Shown here piece by piece: positions 42,376 through 54,240 of a stretch of DNA of 64,000 bases (its first letter is position 1; every line of letters starts with the position of its first letter). The translations under genes were made by a program, and so were the position numbers. Source of the stretch: Carposina sasakii (lineage: Eukaryota; Arthropoda; Insecta; Lepidoptera; Carposinidae); assembly GCA_014607495.2 (NCBI GenBank), contig CP053175.1:5952001-6016000 (forward strand), read 5' to 3'. Below the pieces are notes generated by a model. That model saw nothing but the letters and a program-made list of their open reading frames with translations, was not told the origin of the DNA and searched no databases.

Positions 42376-45300
42376 ATTACAGAGGAGCCTTAGTATTATT
42401 GTTCTTTGGCACTGAATATAGTATGTCCAGTAATGTCCACTGACGCCTGGCAGTAGTTTCCGTATGCCAGGTATTGCAGATATAAACTTCACGCTCTGTT
42501 TCACATCGAAGCCGGTAGCCGATGGGCGTTGTGGTACATGTAAGGTATATGCCGATATTGGTGTGTTATATGGGTACTATGCTATGTAAGGGGCATGAAC
42601 CTTAGCTTTTTCTGACCAAAGAATGGCGATAGAAAGAAGTAAGGTTCAACTGATGATCATTGTAATCAGTTTTTTATTACGTATTCAGGATAAAAATTAT
42701 TCTACTGAAATTTATATTCATAGAGGCTTTGTTAAAGTTGATGGTAAAGTTTTTTTTATAGTTATTGGAGAGTATAAAAAGTGAACGCATTTTTATGTTT
42801 TTACTTAAATGAACATGCATAAAATCCTGAGTGCAAGAATTTAGTAAAAATACGCTTTTTATATTACATAAAAAAGTTTATTTTTTATAGGACGAACGCG
42901 AACACATTTTTACGTTGATGTACAAATTAGGATACGAGTAGGTACATTTCACCCGAAGCGATTTTTACAAATTGTACCCCCCGGATGAATAGAAAAAATT
43001 CTTATCTACAGGTTTTAACAAAGGCAGGTACTTTGACCAGACCTTAACAGCCATTAAACATAATGTCCTTTCACAAATTGTTCACACCCTTTATTTTATT
43101 TATTACCTTTGATGAGAGCTTTGTCATAAACAATTCATTCACAGATGTGATGATGGAGCATAAAATAAACGTAACAAATTGCCTACCAATAACACATGTC
43201 AATTATCACGTGACGTGGTTATTCAATTTGGCGAGGCAATTTGACCAAAACACATTTGACAAATTGCTAATAATTCTCGCTGTGAACGACCTCTGACAAA
43301 AGCAAAATCATATCACTTGTGCATATCCTCTTTAGCGGTTGGGGTTAAACTAAATAGATAGGAATATTATAGATCGTATTGTTTAAGCTAAACATTGTCT
43401 AATTTTGACACTTCTTCCATATATTTTGCTGTCAAATGTAATTTTTAAATGGTGTCTAACCTTAGACGTGGTTTTGTATTAACGCCGTAAGTAACTATAC
43501 GATTGCTCCTTTTGAGCAGACGATTATGCATTTGAATCCCCACAGGGCCATGTATATTTATTTATCTATATCCGACGTCTCGTAGGTATCTTTGTACGTA
43601 AATTAGTACATTTGGTAAAGGAGAATGCTCATCAGTGTCGTCTAGATGGTTTATTTTTTTAATTTTATTGCAACTTCTTTGTACCAACTAAGTACATCTA
43701 CAACCCTTACACAACCATAATTTTAACGACACGACATTATTACCTCGGTAATTAAATGACATTCTACATACAGTGTTCTCTACGTACAATGTAAGTTTTA
43801 CATTTCGCCCAGTTTGTTTGGAACGAGTGCACGTTGTTCGCGCAAACTAGGCAATGTAACGCGAGCAAGTAATGTAGCCGTTTGGGTGCAGGCCAAGCTA
43901 TCGTGACTGTGTGCTTTAGTGTTTGCCAGCAGCTTTGCATACGTAACTATTGTATATTGCCGCTAACTTATCGCACTTTGCGGTAGTCAAAATTGGAATT
44001 AAAACGGGTCTTTTGTCTTTTGGAAATAAGTTCACAGTCACAGTAGTGACATCGATAGATTATTTTGTAATATTTAGGTATATTAATTAGTGGACGACGA
44101 ACTTATTCATGCTTTTTTTTTACCTTAGTACACAAATAATTGGTGTTCAGTTCATTCTCGAGAAATTAAATACATTTTCAAATTTAAATACGTAGATCGA
44201 GTCTAAGTATTTACACTATTTTATGTCACTGATTCTTAACATACAGGTAAAACCTAGTTTAAGAATCAGACAACCTTTTAACTAGTAAGATCAGTATTGG
44301 ATAATATCATGGAGTGCTAATGTAAGAAATATTGTACAATTTTGGAGAAAAAACTTATTATTCTTAAGTAGGTAGTAGTTTTGTTTCCTTAATTACCCCC
44401 TAATTTTGATATTATAAATATGTAATTCTGATTGGCCAAATTCTGACCTATATAGATATAATATGTATGCCATTGCTATTGTTTGTAAAATGTTTTAATG
44501 GTTTTAGATTCAAAACCATGACTTTGCATATCGCACGGTCAAATATTGTCTTTTTCAACTCTATTGTGGCGTGAGAAATAATTATTTAGGTACAATCGGC
44601 AACATAATGTTTGATAACATTTTGTTTATATTTCAACTTATTTGATATTAAGAAAATATAATATTTTATTGCTTTTTTTTTAATATTCACACACTACACA
44701 TTGCTTTATATTTTATTTGAGTTTTGTTTTTGTGCCTATAATTGGTTTAATTAAAAAATACGAACGCACAGCTCTGTTGTCTTAACTCGTGAAAATGTAT
44801 ACTTTTAAATAATACCAAAATTTAATTTTATGGAAACAATCCATAAGTAAATATTTACTTGAGTAAACTCAAAAGAGCCGAGAGTTTAGTGTTTTAATTT
44901 CAAATTAATTACGCTGGGTATCTGGTTGCGTGCAGCACTGTACCTATTTAAGTAGCGGAAGCAACTTAAAAGCAATTTAATAATCACAGTCTTAGGGCGA
45001 ACTTGGATTAGATCCAACTTCCTGTGATCGCGGTTTTGTTTCTTTTACGTTTCGTTTATTCTCCTTTGAAGAAGTTTTTTTTTAATTTCTTTTTGTAAAT
45101 GTAAACAATACGCGTCAAGACGGACGCATTTGTTTAATGGATGCTGAGATTTCCTTCCGTTGATTAATAAACTTGATGAATAGCGTAATGAAAATGGTAA
45201 TTAGTTATGCACTTTTACATTGTTTCGATTTAGGGTGACTAATGTATATGATTCTATCTATCTGTGTATACGGCCTCTAGAACCCAGTGCTGAGTAAAGG

Positions 45301-45832
45301 CCTTCTCTTCTTAACGTCATTGTCCTCTGTCCTGGGCCAACCTTATCCGTTGGTCAGGCTTGGAGTCAAGAATATTTCTGACGCACCACAAGGGCAATCT
45401 AATATTATTGGCGAGGCATTATCCTTTTACATATTACTCGTCCGTTGGTAGCGTTCGAATTCGTTTTGAAATCAACGACATTGGAGCTCAAGTAGAAACA
45501 TGCAACGGTCGTCGACACGTCCTCCTATCCCGACGTCTGCATACTAAATGAGGTCTCCTTCCTCGCATGCATGCGGGTAGTCGGTAATTATATGCAAATA
45601 TCTTAAGCGCATTCGAGTGCAGGTGTGCTGTAACCGATGCATATGCAGTGGATTGCGTGTTCGGTTTCTTGTTTGTTTATAAATGTGGACGGTTTATGAC
45701 AAAATTGCGGTTGTAAATAATAACATCTCTTGTGGGAGCAAAGAACTGGAAGATATTTTTTAGTCAATAGTGGAATTTAATCTTTATTTCGTAGGGGGAA
45801 ATAATTTTTTGACAACTTTTTGCCTTACCATC
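42376..45832. other. Long non-coding AT-rich stretch
   Basis: A reversed family M copy lies at about 43385-43500 ('GCTGTCAAATGTAATTTTTA', 'ACCTTAGACGTGGTTTTGTA'). A GC-richer patch at 43830-43935 ('GTTCGCGCAAACTAGGCAAT') lacks an Inr/DPE match. The 77-codon frame at 43063-43296 and the 63-codon frame at 45360-45551 show no domain. Confidence 0.5.
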
Positions 45833-45922
45833 TGTCCACGATATGTTAAAGGTGGCTATAGCATCTCCTTTACGATCCTGCAATTCTGCCTACCCCATTT
45901 CGGGAACACAGCCGCGTGTATA
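45833..45922 (+). repeat. Family C fragment
   Basis: 'GTTAAAGGTGGCTATAGCAT', 'CTCCTTTACGATCCTGCAAT', 'TACCCCATTTCGGGAACACA'. Confidence 0.78.
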
Positions 45923-47021
45923 ATTATATACTTATTATGTTAAGTTTACCTGTATAGGAATTTATTTTTAAAAAAAGTTAGCTTATAGTATAAGTTAGTA
46001 ACAAAGTGGCTACTAGATTGGCACATTGATTAAAAAAATAGCAGAATTCATTTGAAATTCACACACAACATTACGTATGGATTTCAAAAATAATTCAACA
46101 ATATATTTTGCTAAAACAAAGCTGTCAAAAGGTTGGCTATCTGCGAACGCCATATTTTAGGGATTAGGGTTCTATGAACGAATGGCAACCCCTGCTGATG
46201 TGCAGCTTTGCATACCTGAAGGGGATTATGATGATGATGCGTTATCTATAGGTATAAATTATGAATTACTGGTGGTGATCCGTCCACGGTATTTGTGTTT
46301 CTGAAAGACAGTTGACTTTCTCTTCGTTTAGTCAAATTGGCGCACTGTTTTTCTTATTCAGTAGGAAGGAACCGTTATTTATTCCGGTTTCAAAAGTCAC
46401 TTGCTTCTTCTCCGTGAACAGTTTTTTTTTTATTTTACGAAAAGATCAGAACCTGGAAAAAATAATAATATTCGACGTGGCTGTGGAATCTTTTTTTTTT
46501 TTATGATTTTGCAGTTTTGGCTACCCTCTTGGCTATATGTATAAAAAGTAGTCTGTCGTCGACTCTCAGGCGATAAGCTAGCAACTTTTACATCTTGCTT
46601 ATCCATATTAAAATACCTATATTGGGACTTGTATTTTACTGAAAAATATGTACGAAATATTTTATTTTATGAACGTTAAATTTTCAGCCAAAAAGGGTTT
46701 TTATCCTATTACTGACATGTTCGAATTATTAAAAGCTTTTAGATATGCGATAGGATTAAATTTAACGTAAAAATATTTGATACGTTTTGAAATATGTCTG
46801 TCTTTTATACTTTTTATATTTCAATGTGAGTGAAGTTTTATAAACGACTTTATATTGTAGGTGCCCATAATCTAAAAATCGTGGGCAAAAATCTATAAAA
46901 AATGTTTTTTTTTGTTATTGGCTGAGGTTCTATACGCTACAGAATAAGGTTACATAAAGATTGGATTTATTATTGTTTTTTGTTAGTTACATTTAAATTA
47001 GTAGTAGTCATGTGCTCAGAC
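45923..47021. other. Non-coding; scrambled family C pieces
   Basis: At 46503-46600 'GATTTTGCAGTTTTGGCTAC' is followed by 'GACTCTCAGGCGATAAGCTA', family C blocks in non-canonical order. Otherwise AT-rich without a gene. Confidence 0.5.
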
Positions 47022-47206
47022 AGGGCTTCACTAGAATACATCACATGCATCTCCTTCCGTGCATATCGTAAGAGTCAACTAAGGAATTCGTGCATTCTTT
47101 TAGGTAACAAGCTAGCAACTTGATCACTGATTTATCATCTGTCCCCTCTATGATAAACATGGCTACAGGATCTCCCCCTGGCCACCCCACATAGCCATGT
47201 GTATAT
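47022..47206 (+). repeat. Family C, near full length
   Basis: 'CAGGGCTTCACTAGAATACA', 'GCATATCGTAAGAGTCAACT', 'ACAAGCTAGCAACTTGATCA', 'CTGTCCCCTCTATGATAAAC'. Its 3' end runs into a family B element. Confidence 0.8.
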
Positions 47207-47326
47207 GTACATACATATAATCACGCCTTTATCCCTTACGTATGAGGTAGGCAGAGCACCAAGGGCCGACAGAACCACATGGTGCCACTTCTGACCAATT
47301 TTGAGGGTATAGTTGAGATGTACAAG
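47207..47326 (-). mobile_element. Family B element, partial
   Basis: 'ACATACATATAATCACGCCT', 'CACCAAGGGCCGACAGAACC', 'GGGTATAGTTGAGATGTACA'. It directly abuts the family C copy. Confidence 0.75.
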
Positions 47327-48149
47327 TATATGTATGTATGTAAAACTAACATTCAAGGACCAAGGTACTTATCATGTCTAGTCTTTTGTTAGTAGTAGCC
47401 GCTTGTAGCCGCTGACTATTGTGTTATTTAACCCCTTCCATGTTTTTTCTCCACCCCTGTGTTTTTCAGAAATAAAAGCTGTACTTTGTTCGCGATATCT
47501 CACCCTATTCAGGATAAATTAAGGGGTGGGTTTAAAAAGTTTTTTTCTCTGTGTTATCTTTTGAGATTTTTCAGTGAATAGCTGAGAGCATGTTGTTTTT
47601 CACTGATTGATGCCAACTTTTTACCCTCTTGCCGCGTGGTCCGATTGCGTGGTCCGATTAATCACAATACGTACATACATTATGTTTACGTACCTCCATT
47701 ATTCCCAAAGAGATTGGGTAGAAGTGTGCAAATTCCACACCCACTTTTCTACAGTTAGCCTATTTAGTCCCACGTGGTTAGGGAAGAGCCTTTTTGGGCA
47801 AAGATATAACTTCGACGGCTGTATGTACTTACACGGGCAGATGGGTCCTACAGGTATTAATCGATCAACAATTAGATTTATTATACTGTTGATCATGGAG
47901 TAACATCTTATTCCTCTATGCTGTTGGTGTTATTTACGTTCACTTGACACATAATTTTTAATTCTTACATTATGTATTTTTTAATAACATTATTATATAG
48001 CTATGAATATGCATAAATATGACAGTTTTGATGAATGGTCCGTTAGCTATCTTAAGGAAAAGATTTAATTTGTGTAGGTAATTAACAATATAATTAGCAA
48101 ATTTACTTACCCGTTTATTTCTTCCTATGGTTTAGCATAGACATGTCTC
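47327..48149. other. Non-coding; family R copy
   Basis: At 47690-47800 'GAAGTGTGCAAATTCCACAC' and 'CCCACGTGGTTAGGGAAGAG' match family R at 6525-6620. No gene. Confidence 0.45.
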
Positions 48150-48398
48150 GAATTGTAAAAACTGAATTAGCAGTGGACTGGTCACATCTATCGTAGAACC
48201 GATGGACGGTGGAGTAAACGGGTTCTCGAATGGAGACAGCGCCTCGGCAAGCGTAGCTTTGGACGCCCTCCGGCCAGATGGGCCGATGACTTGAAGAGGG
48301 CGGCTGGTAGTGACTGGATGGCGTAAACGGGAGATCGAGCCTTGTGTCTTCCTCTGGGGGAGGCCTATATCCAGCAGTGGACTCCAATAGGTTGATGT
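48150..48398 (+). pseudogene. LINE reverse-transcriptase C-terminal relic, RTE-like
   Basis: The plus frame reads, with stops, 'QWTGHIYRRTDGRWSKRVLE', then 'GRPPARWADDLKRAAGSDWM', a stop, and after a frame break 'LGEAYIQQWTPIG' and a terminal stop. This is the familiar C-terminal tail of lepidopteran non-LTR elements of the RTE-like group. There the tail '...WRALGEAYVQQWT.IG' is followed at once by the element end. Stops at 48156 and 48168 and one after 'DWMA' show it is dead. It is the probable source of the tail in family A. Confidence 0.8.
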
Positions 48399-49118
48399 GT
48401 AATGGTTTAGGTTTATAAAAGTATTAAATTATTATATTAGATGAGGGTAAAACTAAACGTTACCCTAACCGGGAATGGGATTATAGTAGGAAGTTTAATG
48501 GATTGCTACGGCAAAATCACGAAGTATTGCTGCTGTACTTAAATTTAAAATTATGTCTATGTAATCCCTTTTAGGGTAGGCAGGGTTGCGAATTTATAAA
48601 AAAAAAATAGAGCTCTTTATGAGGCAGATTCGTTTAAGTAACTCGTCTACGGCTAGAAAAGAAATCAAATACAGGAAAACAATTGTATTACATACCTACC
48701 GCTGTAAAAACATTGATCAAACCCCGTGATATTATCCAAAGAAATCTCTCCTTGTTTGCTATCAATATAGTAATTAGCAAAGTTAATAACTGGACGCGGC
48801 AGCTTTAAGACATAGATGACCTTCATGTACATCACTTCAAATAGAATAACTGACGTGAAATCATATCAAACATACAACAACATACAACTTCAGAACTGTC
48901 AGTAATCGGAAGCCGAAACGGACTATCTCGCCGGAACCGCCCCGGCACGTGGGACTCGTCATGTAGTGTGCTGCCCGAGGAGCGACCTTGGAGTTTGCAG
49001 ACAATGGCTGTCAGCGGGTAAATACGGGGAGGAGTGAGGAGAAAATAGATGCTGTTTCTAGACTGACGGGTAGGGTAGATGCGGCGGGAAAATGTCATAT
49101 TGTGTGTCCTGTGCTGAT
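48399..49118. other. Non-coding stretch
   Basis: A 105-codon minus-strand frame (48832-49149) has no recognisable domain. The region 48895-49000 is GC-richer ('CGCCGGAACCGCCCCGGCAC') but shows no promoter pair. Confidence 0.45.
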
Positions 49119-49290
49119 GCGGGGCTGCACTAGTATACATCAGCTGCATCTCCTTCCGAGCATGTCGTAAGAGTCTACTGAGGAACTCAGGCGATAGGAT
49201 AGCTTGTCTTTGATTATTAATCTATCCCCGCTATGCTAAACGTGGCTGTGTAATCACCCTTATGATCCTGCTGGTCTGGCTACTCTGGAT
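49119..49290 (+). repeat. Family C, near full length
   Basis: 'GGGGCTGCACTAGTATACAT', 'CAGCTGCATCTCCTTCCGAG', 'GTAAGAGTCTACTGAGGAAC', 'CCCCGCTATGCTAAACGTGG'. Useful as a consensus reference. Confidence 0.8.
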
Positions 49291-50224
49291 ATTTAGCGTG
49301 TTGTCTTGTCTGTGCTTTTGTATGTGCTTTATGGCGCCCACACGACGGGTTTGCTAGTAGCCCTATGCCTCGTTCTAGTTGACGATAGTAAAGATGGTGA
49401 TATAGCTGAATGGAACTTCTAAGTGATATCTCCTTACGCCCCTATTTTAACACCAAATCATTGTCTTTTTCCGTGTTTCACTGCTGGGCAAAAGCTTCCC
49501 CGATTTGACACTTGTCTTGTTCCGATTATAGTGTCTTTACCTTAATCATAATGTAGTAATTTCGATCTTCATATTCCGTTTCGGAAGCCAATGTACCTAT
49601 ATATTTGGTGACTGTATATTTTATTAACTAAATGACTGCTGCCGCGCTTGTAATAGTTTTTGGTATTGCAAATATATACCTACCACAACTCAATACAGCT
49701 ACTTGATTAACTGGCATACCGAACAAGGTATATTAAGCTGTGTAGGGATTGAATACAGCATTGTGTCGCACTCAGTCGGATCCCCTTTCATAAACTTGTC
49801 GATATTTCGTGCGGACGGAACTGGGAGACGGTTGTTGGTTGACAGGGGAAAAATATGTTGGACAGGGAAAAAATATGTTTATTACTGCGTATTGAGGGTA
49901 GGTATTGGTGAACTACACCTACGCAACTGTCAATATTCGGAAGCCAAAATAGACTATGACATAGAAGAGATAGGTTTTGGTGATTGATAAGATACGCACT
50001 TGGCCGTGAATGTGCTACAAAGTTACCGTATCGGACGCATTGTACGTATAGGATTTTGGTGTGCCTTGTATACAATGTTAGAAACTCATACAACAGTGTC
50101 TACTGATCCGCATTTTATGGATATTTATTTTACTGATGTACCGATGTGGACCTGTATACGCTTACCTTTAGAGAAAGACCTAAAACGTGTTGCGGGGACA
50201 CTGTGAGAGATGTATACATTTATA
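49291..50224. other. Non-coding stretch
   Basis: Overlapping frames of 94-101 codons on opposite strands at 49700-50093 share no similarity with proteins I know. Confidence 0.45.
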
Positions 50225-50469
50225 CAGGGTGTAACAGAAAGGGTATGTTAAGCGAAAAGCTATGTAAATAGCCCACTATAGAGAACCTGTTTCCAAAATT
50301 TGAGAATCGAAATCACATTTTTATTTTTCAAGATTGTATGAAAATTCCTGAGATATTTGAAAATTCTCCATACTATCGGGAAAAATAAACATGATTTCGG
50401 GTATCAAATTTTGTGCATAGGTTCTCTATCATAGCTTTTCGCTTAACATACCCTTCTTGTTACATCCTG
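50225..50469. mobile_element. Family D palindromic MITE, 245 bp
   Basis: 'CAGGGTGTAACAGAAAGGGT' and '...CTTCTTGTTACATCCTG', TA on both flanks. Inner arms 'GTTAAGCGAAAAGCTATGTA' and 'CATAGCTTTTCGCTTAACAT'. It is slightly more diverged in its arms than the copy at 28329. Confidence 0.88.
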
Positions 50470-51021
50470 TATAGAAAATTCGCGTAAAACATGGAAGACG
50501 GCAATTCCGCAATTGTGCTAAAAATAATATAAATAATCATGTAGGATATGTTTTACTTTCGCCAGTTACCAGCATTGAAAATATAATAAATATAACAACT
50601 GGTTAGCTTGTGGCAGTAAATTATTATTTTTATGACATCGCGCTTGTCGGCCAAAAGAAACGCGGAACCGGGGTACATTTAATTTTCTTCGAAAACCATA
50701 TTTTACGGGAGTCTTTGTACGGAGTTGTTTATTGTCGTGTTTAAAGTTTCACAATAAAATTTAAACAAACAACCCAACTTGTTTCGCAGTTCTAGTAATA
50801 CAATAACCTAGATTGCTTTGTTTTTGCGCACAATTTTCCTAATGTAGCCTATGTAATGTAGGTATAGTTGAAGATTTATGCAGGGTGTACTCGTAACATC
50901 AAAGGTGTAAGTAGTCTGGGTTATTAAGGGCCGATATTTCCAATGGTCAGATAGAAGATAAATCTAAATGATAAAGTTGCTGTCTCTATCTTGATCAGCC
51001 CCTCCCCTAACATGATCACGG
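50470..51021. other. Non-coding stretch
   Basis: Nothing recognised. Confidence 0.45.
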
Positions 51022-51165
51022 GTCGTGGATATCGTAGCGTACGATATCGTATCGTCTCTATACAAAATTTAACATGGCGGCTATATTTATCGTATTTTGA
51101 CAGGTTAAATGTCGATAAATCGGTTTATCATATCGTGTTTAGTAGGTCATGCTTCTTGTGCAGGT
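51022..51165 (-). repeat. Family I repeat, inverted copy
   Basis: 'GATATCGTATCGTCTCTATA', 'AACATGGCGGCTATATTTAT', 'GGTTTATCATATCGTGTTTA'. These are the reverse complement of 28983-29115. Confidence 0.7.
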
Positions 51166-51302
51166 TTGAGACATAGACATCAGCTGATCATTGAAAAAAT
51201 CGGTGCTAAGTGGATTGTGAAATTAAGTAGGTTTACAGTTTTGACTTCCATGAGTATTCGGAGTTTCGCATACAAGAATTTGACACCTTTTACATCTGGC
51301 CC

Positions 51303-51402
51303 AGCTATGTTAAACGTGGCGTTGGGTTCTCCTTCATGATCCTGCTATTCTAGCTACCCCATTGCCTTGTATATGTCCTAATAGGTACATATACAAGGCA
51401 AT
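51303..51402 (+). repeat. Family C fragment ending in a 16-bp perfect hairpin
   Basis: 'GTTAAACGTGGCGTTGGGTT' and 'GATCCTGCTATTCTAGCTAC' are family C. At 51361-51376 'ATTGCCTTGTATATGT' is followed, after the 10-base loop CCTAATAGGT, by its exact reverse complement (51387-51402). Confidence 0.75.
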
Positions 51403-52152
51403 CGGGTAGGTACTACCTATGTATGTATGACTCCAAGTACATTTCAACATTCACGGCTACTTACTTATCGATAGAGTTCGTCGTAAAGTCGCGATCTCCC
51501 CGAGAATGGAGTAACGCTCATATATCGATAGTAAAAACATGGTATTTGAATAACAATGCGTGCCCGGATTCGTCTGCCTATTTCTGGAATTGATTTGTTT
51601 TTCTCTATATGATTTCCGGTTTTTCTTTGATATTGGATGCGTTAGAGATGTCGATGATTCAGCCCGCTGATTACCTAATTTGCAAAAGCAAAGCGATAGC
51701 GGAAATTGAGCGAATTTTGCACAATTTTCGCATTTAAATGTCAAATTCGTATTAGCTAAGAGCAATAGCAGAGCCAAAGCAATCAAGCAGAAGCAAAGCG
51801 ATAAAATCGTCTTTGCCTCATACATTCCTTTAAGATTTTTTCGTATTACGTAAAGTTCGCAAAACGATCAGCCAGCAAACGAACTGATAAACTGTGATAA
51901 ATATTAGGTTGGCAGAAACGAACTACCATACAGCCAATTCTGTGGTAAAATAATTTATATTGTATTCCATATAAATCTCTTTAGCTTTTCACGCCGAGTA
52001 TGTTTGAATAATTTAGCACGAAACACATTTTTTAAATTATTTTCTAAGTAGTAGCAATGTGTTTTTCTAAAAAAGTTTCAAACAATTAGTAAGTCAAACA
52101 TCACCAGTAGGCTGTGTGATAAAAAAAGTTCCTTCCCCATTCGTTCAGAATG

Positions 52153-52168
52153 TTTTATAAAGTGAGAT
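52153..52168 (+). repeat. SINE target-site duplication, left
   Basis: TTTTATAAAGTGAGAT, identical to 52280-52295. Confidence 0.92.
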
Positions 52169-52279
52169 TGAGTAATTGACCCGGTGGCTCAGTGGTTAGA
52201 GCACTGACACGCGGAATGCAGAGGTCGTGGGTTCGATTCCCACCCGGGTGAGGAATTTTTTCCATTTCTTTATTAATAA
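52169..52279 (+). mobile_element. tRNA-headed short SINE with 16-bp duplication
   Basis: The head (52178-52250) folds as a degenerate tRNA: acceptor GACCCGG/CCGGGTG is nearly complementary, with D-arm A-box 'TGGCTCAGTGG' and T-arm B-box 'GGTTCGATTCC'. The anticodon arm has an extra base and mismatches. The tail is 'AGGAATTTTTTCCATTTCTT' and 'TATTAATAA'. It is flanked by perfect 16-bp direct repeats, showing LINE-mediated insertion. The second copy at 8444 rules out a unique tRNA gene. At 111 bp it is unusually short for a SINE. Confidence 0.88.
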
Positions 52280-52295
52280 TTTTATAAAGTGAGAT
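52280..52295 (+). repeat. SINE target-site duplication, right
   Basis: TTTTATAAAGTGAGAT, identical to 52153-52168. Confidence 0.92.
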
Positions 52296-52508
52296 CAGCT
52301 GTTTCCTCCAGTCTCCATTTTACAATAAACTAATACAGTTTATTTTTTTGCTACTTTATCGTCTTTGGCGCTAGTGTGCTAGCAAAAATTTAATAAACGA
52401 TTAGCGAACGATAGGCTTACGTAATACGATTTTTTTTTAAAAGATCGCGTATCTTTGGCGCGACCACCGCGCGAATTTTGCTGATCGCTAATTTTACGTA
52501 ATCAGGGG

Positions 52509-53001
52509 GTGGTTCTTATACTGAAGTAGTAAATTGCATGGTGTGATTCGTTTACATTTATTGACCATAATTTTATTTGCGACTTTTTTGACGTTCCTAC
52601 GTCATTTGCACCTTATTTTATTTTATATGTTACGTACCTACACAGATTAAGTAAAAAAGGCTAATCTGAGATTACGTAGCTACTATTTTAATTATGCTTT
52701 AATTATGCTTGCTGTTAGTTAAATGCTGTGGTTATTCTTAGGTTCTTAATAATTTTTTTTATTTAATCATAAGCCACATTTTTAAAATTTTCTGTTTGAT
52801 GTCTTAAAATATTATACACGCCGCACCTATCGAATTTCACACCTTTCGGCGCGGTAGATTAATGTAATTTATTTAAATTTTCACCGCGCCCATTGAGTTG
52901 GATTGTTGTCGACGAGTCGTGTCGTGTGCTTGTCTCCTTTCACTAAATTGTCACCCTACACCTATGATACTTAATAAAAAATGCCCGATACCTATGATAT
53001 A
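52509..53001. other. Non-coding stretch
   Basis: No gene was recognised. Confidence 0.45.
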
Positions 53002-53086
53002 TGACTATGGGCAAATACCCCCCATGGCAGTTTTGTGGCGTGCCCTGGGGGAGGCCTACGTCCAGCAGTGGACTGCAATAGGCTGA
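53002..53086 (+). mobile_element. Family A, 3' end only
   Basis: 'TGACTATGGGCAAATACCCC', then 'GTGGCGTGCCCTGGGGGAGG' and 'CCAGCAGTGGACTGCAATAG'. In one frame the last part encodes 'WRALGEAYVQQWTAIG' and a stop, the LINE protein tail. Confidence 0.78.
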
Positions 53087-54140
53087 TATGTGTGTGATGT
53101 TGAAAATATTTATTTGTTTTCTTAGGACCATCTAATTTTTTATTGTCAAGGTGTGCCCCGTAATCGCTTTCACAAAATTTTCGCTAGACAGTCCGTTTGT
53201 ATTGCGTAGAATGTGTGCCAAGTATACCTTGTATGTAGTCAACGTAGTATGCTGTAAAATTGCATGTAGATAGAAGTTTTGTTTGTTTACAATGTTGGTT
53301 TATGATGAGTCATGTTGAGATTTGGTTGAAAGTGGGAATTCACAAACTTTTATGATTTTCTATTGTCCTATGACGGATAAGTACAACAGTTTCAATAGTT
53401 TAGTCTAAATTATGTTAAACTAGTATTGCGGTCAGGATTGCATTGAGTTTACATGTCCTTTTTTATTGTAAAAGTTGCCATGGTCAACCAGTAGAGGGAA
53501 ATCACTTTCACGTTTATGCATCTACTCGTATTTCGCAGATACATATTCCAATTACTAGATTTATTTTATTTATTTATTTATTAAGATCAGGCACATGAAA
53601 TAAAAAGGTAGAATAATGATTATACATTGTAACACAATACTGTTTATTTATTTAAACTTTAGTAGAATAATATAGATGTTAATTTGGTTAAACGAAAATA
53701 TAATAGTCATCATAGTGAAACTAGTTTGAACTAGTATAGCAGAAACAATTATAACGTATTCTTTGCATGAACGTATAAAGAATAACGGACAGAGTTGTGA
53801 CTACACAGAGTGAAGCATTCATAGTAAGTTCGGCAACGAAATTCAATGGAGTAGGGATGTGTATTGATGCGTTATCCACCCACACATACGAACATAGTAA
53901 GCTCGGCGCCTACTGGAAAATACGCACACTTGCCCAACGCGCCGCCATTTCAGTGCTTCAATCTGTGCAGTGACAGCATTACGTCCGTTGTTCATACGTT
54001 CATGATTCTGAGTGATAACTTTTCCCTTGAATGCACTTGGGTGATGCGTGAGGCATAGTAACTTTAATTTTTAAGTTGAGTGTGTGTATCATAGAAGTAA
54101 GTTTCAACGGTTAATGATGATACCCTGCTACCAACAAAAC
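53087..54140. other. Non-coding; (TTTA)n tract
   Basis: A TTTA run at 53561-53583 is followed by 'AAGATCAGGCACATGAAATA', a common repeat lead-in. No gene. Confidence 0.5.
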
Positions 54141-54240
54141 GCGCGTAAAGTTACAACTTCGATATACTTGATTTTTAACAGCAAAAGATATGGAATATCT
54201 GTCAAATTGAACTGAGTATAACTTATACCTAGTTTAAAGC
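54141..54240 (+). repeat. Family M repeat, diverged
   Basis: 'GCGTAAAGTTACAACTTCGA' and 'TATGGAATATCTGTCAAATT'. Confidence 0.5.

Larger units (their letters stand above)
51663..52508. mobile_element. Family F element, 846 bp, or two fragments
   Basis: The left end 'CCCGCTGATTACCTAATTTG' and right end 'CGCTAATTTTACGTAATCAG' followed by GGGG are inverted matches of family F. It is five times longer than the other copies and contains the SINE at 52169. It may be a longer parental form. The alternative is two separate copies (51663-51860 and 52360-52508) that happen to face each other. Confidence 0.55.

Noticed and set aside
43800..43940. GC-rich patch as a further first exon
   Set aside because: No Inr/DPE pair and no convincing donor.
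48115..48387. 90-codon minus-strand ORF
   Set aside because: It is antisense to the LINE reverse-transcriptase relic, whose plus-strand reading is recognisable.
52178..52250. A functional tRNA gene
   Set aside because: The anticodon arm has an extra base and mismatches, a SINE tail and 16-bp direct repeats flank it, and a second copy exists at 8444.
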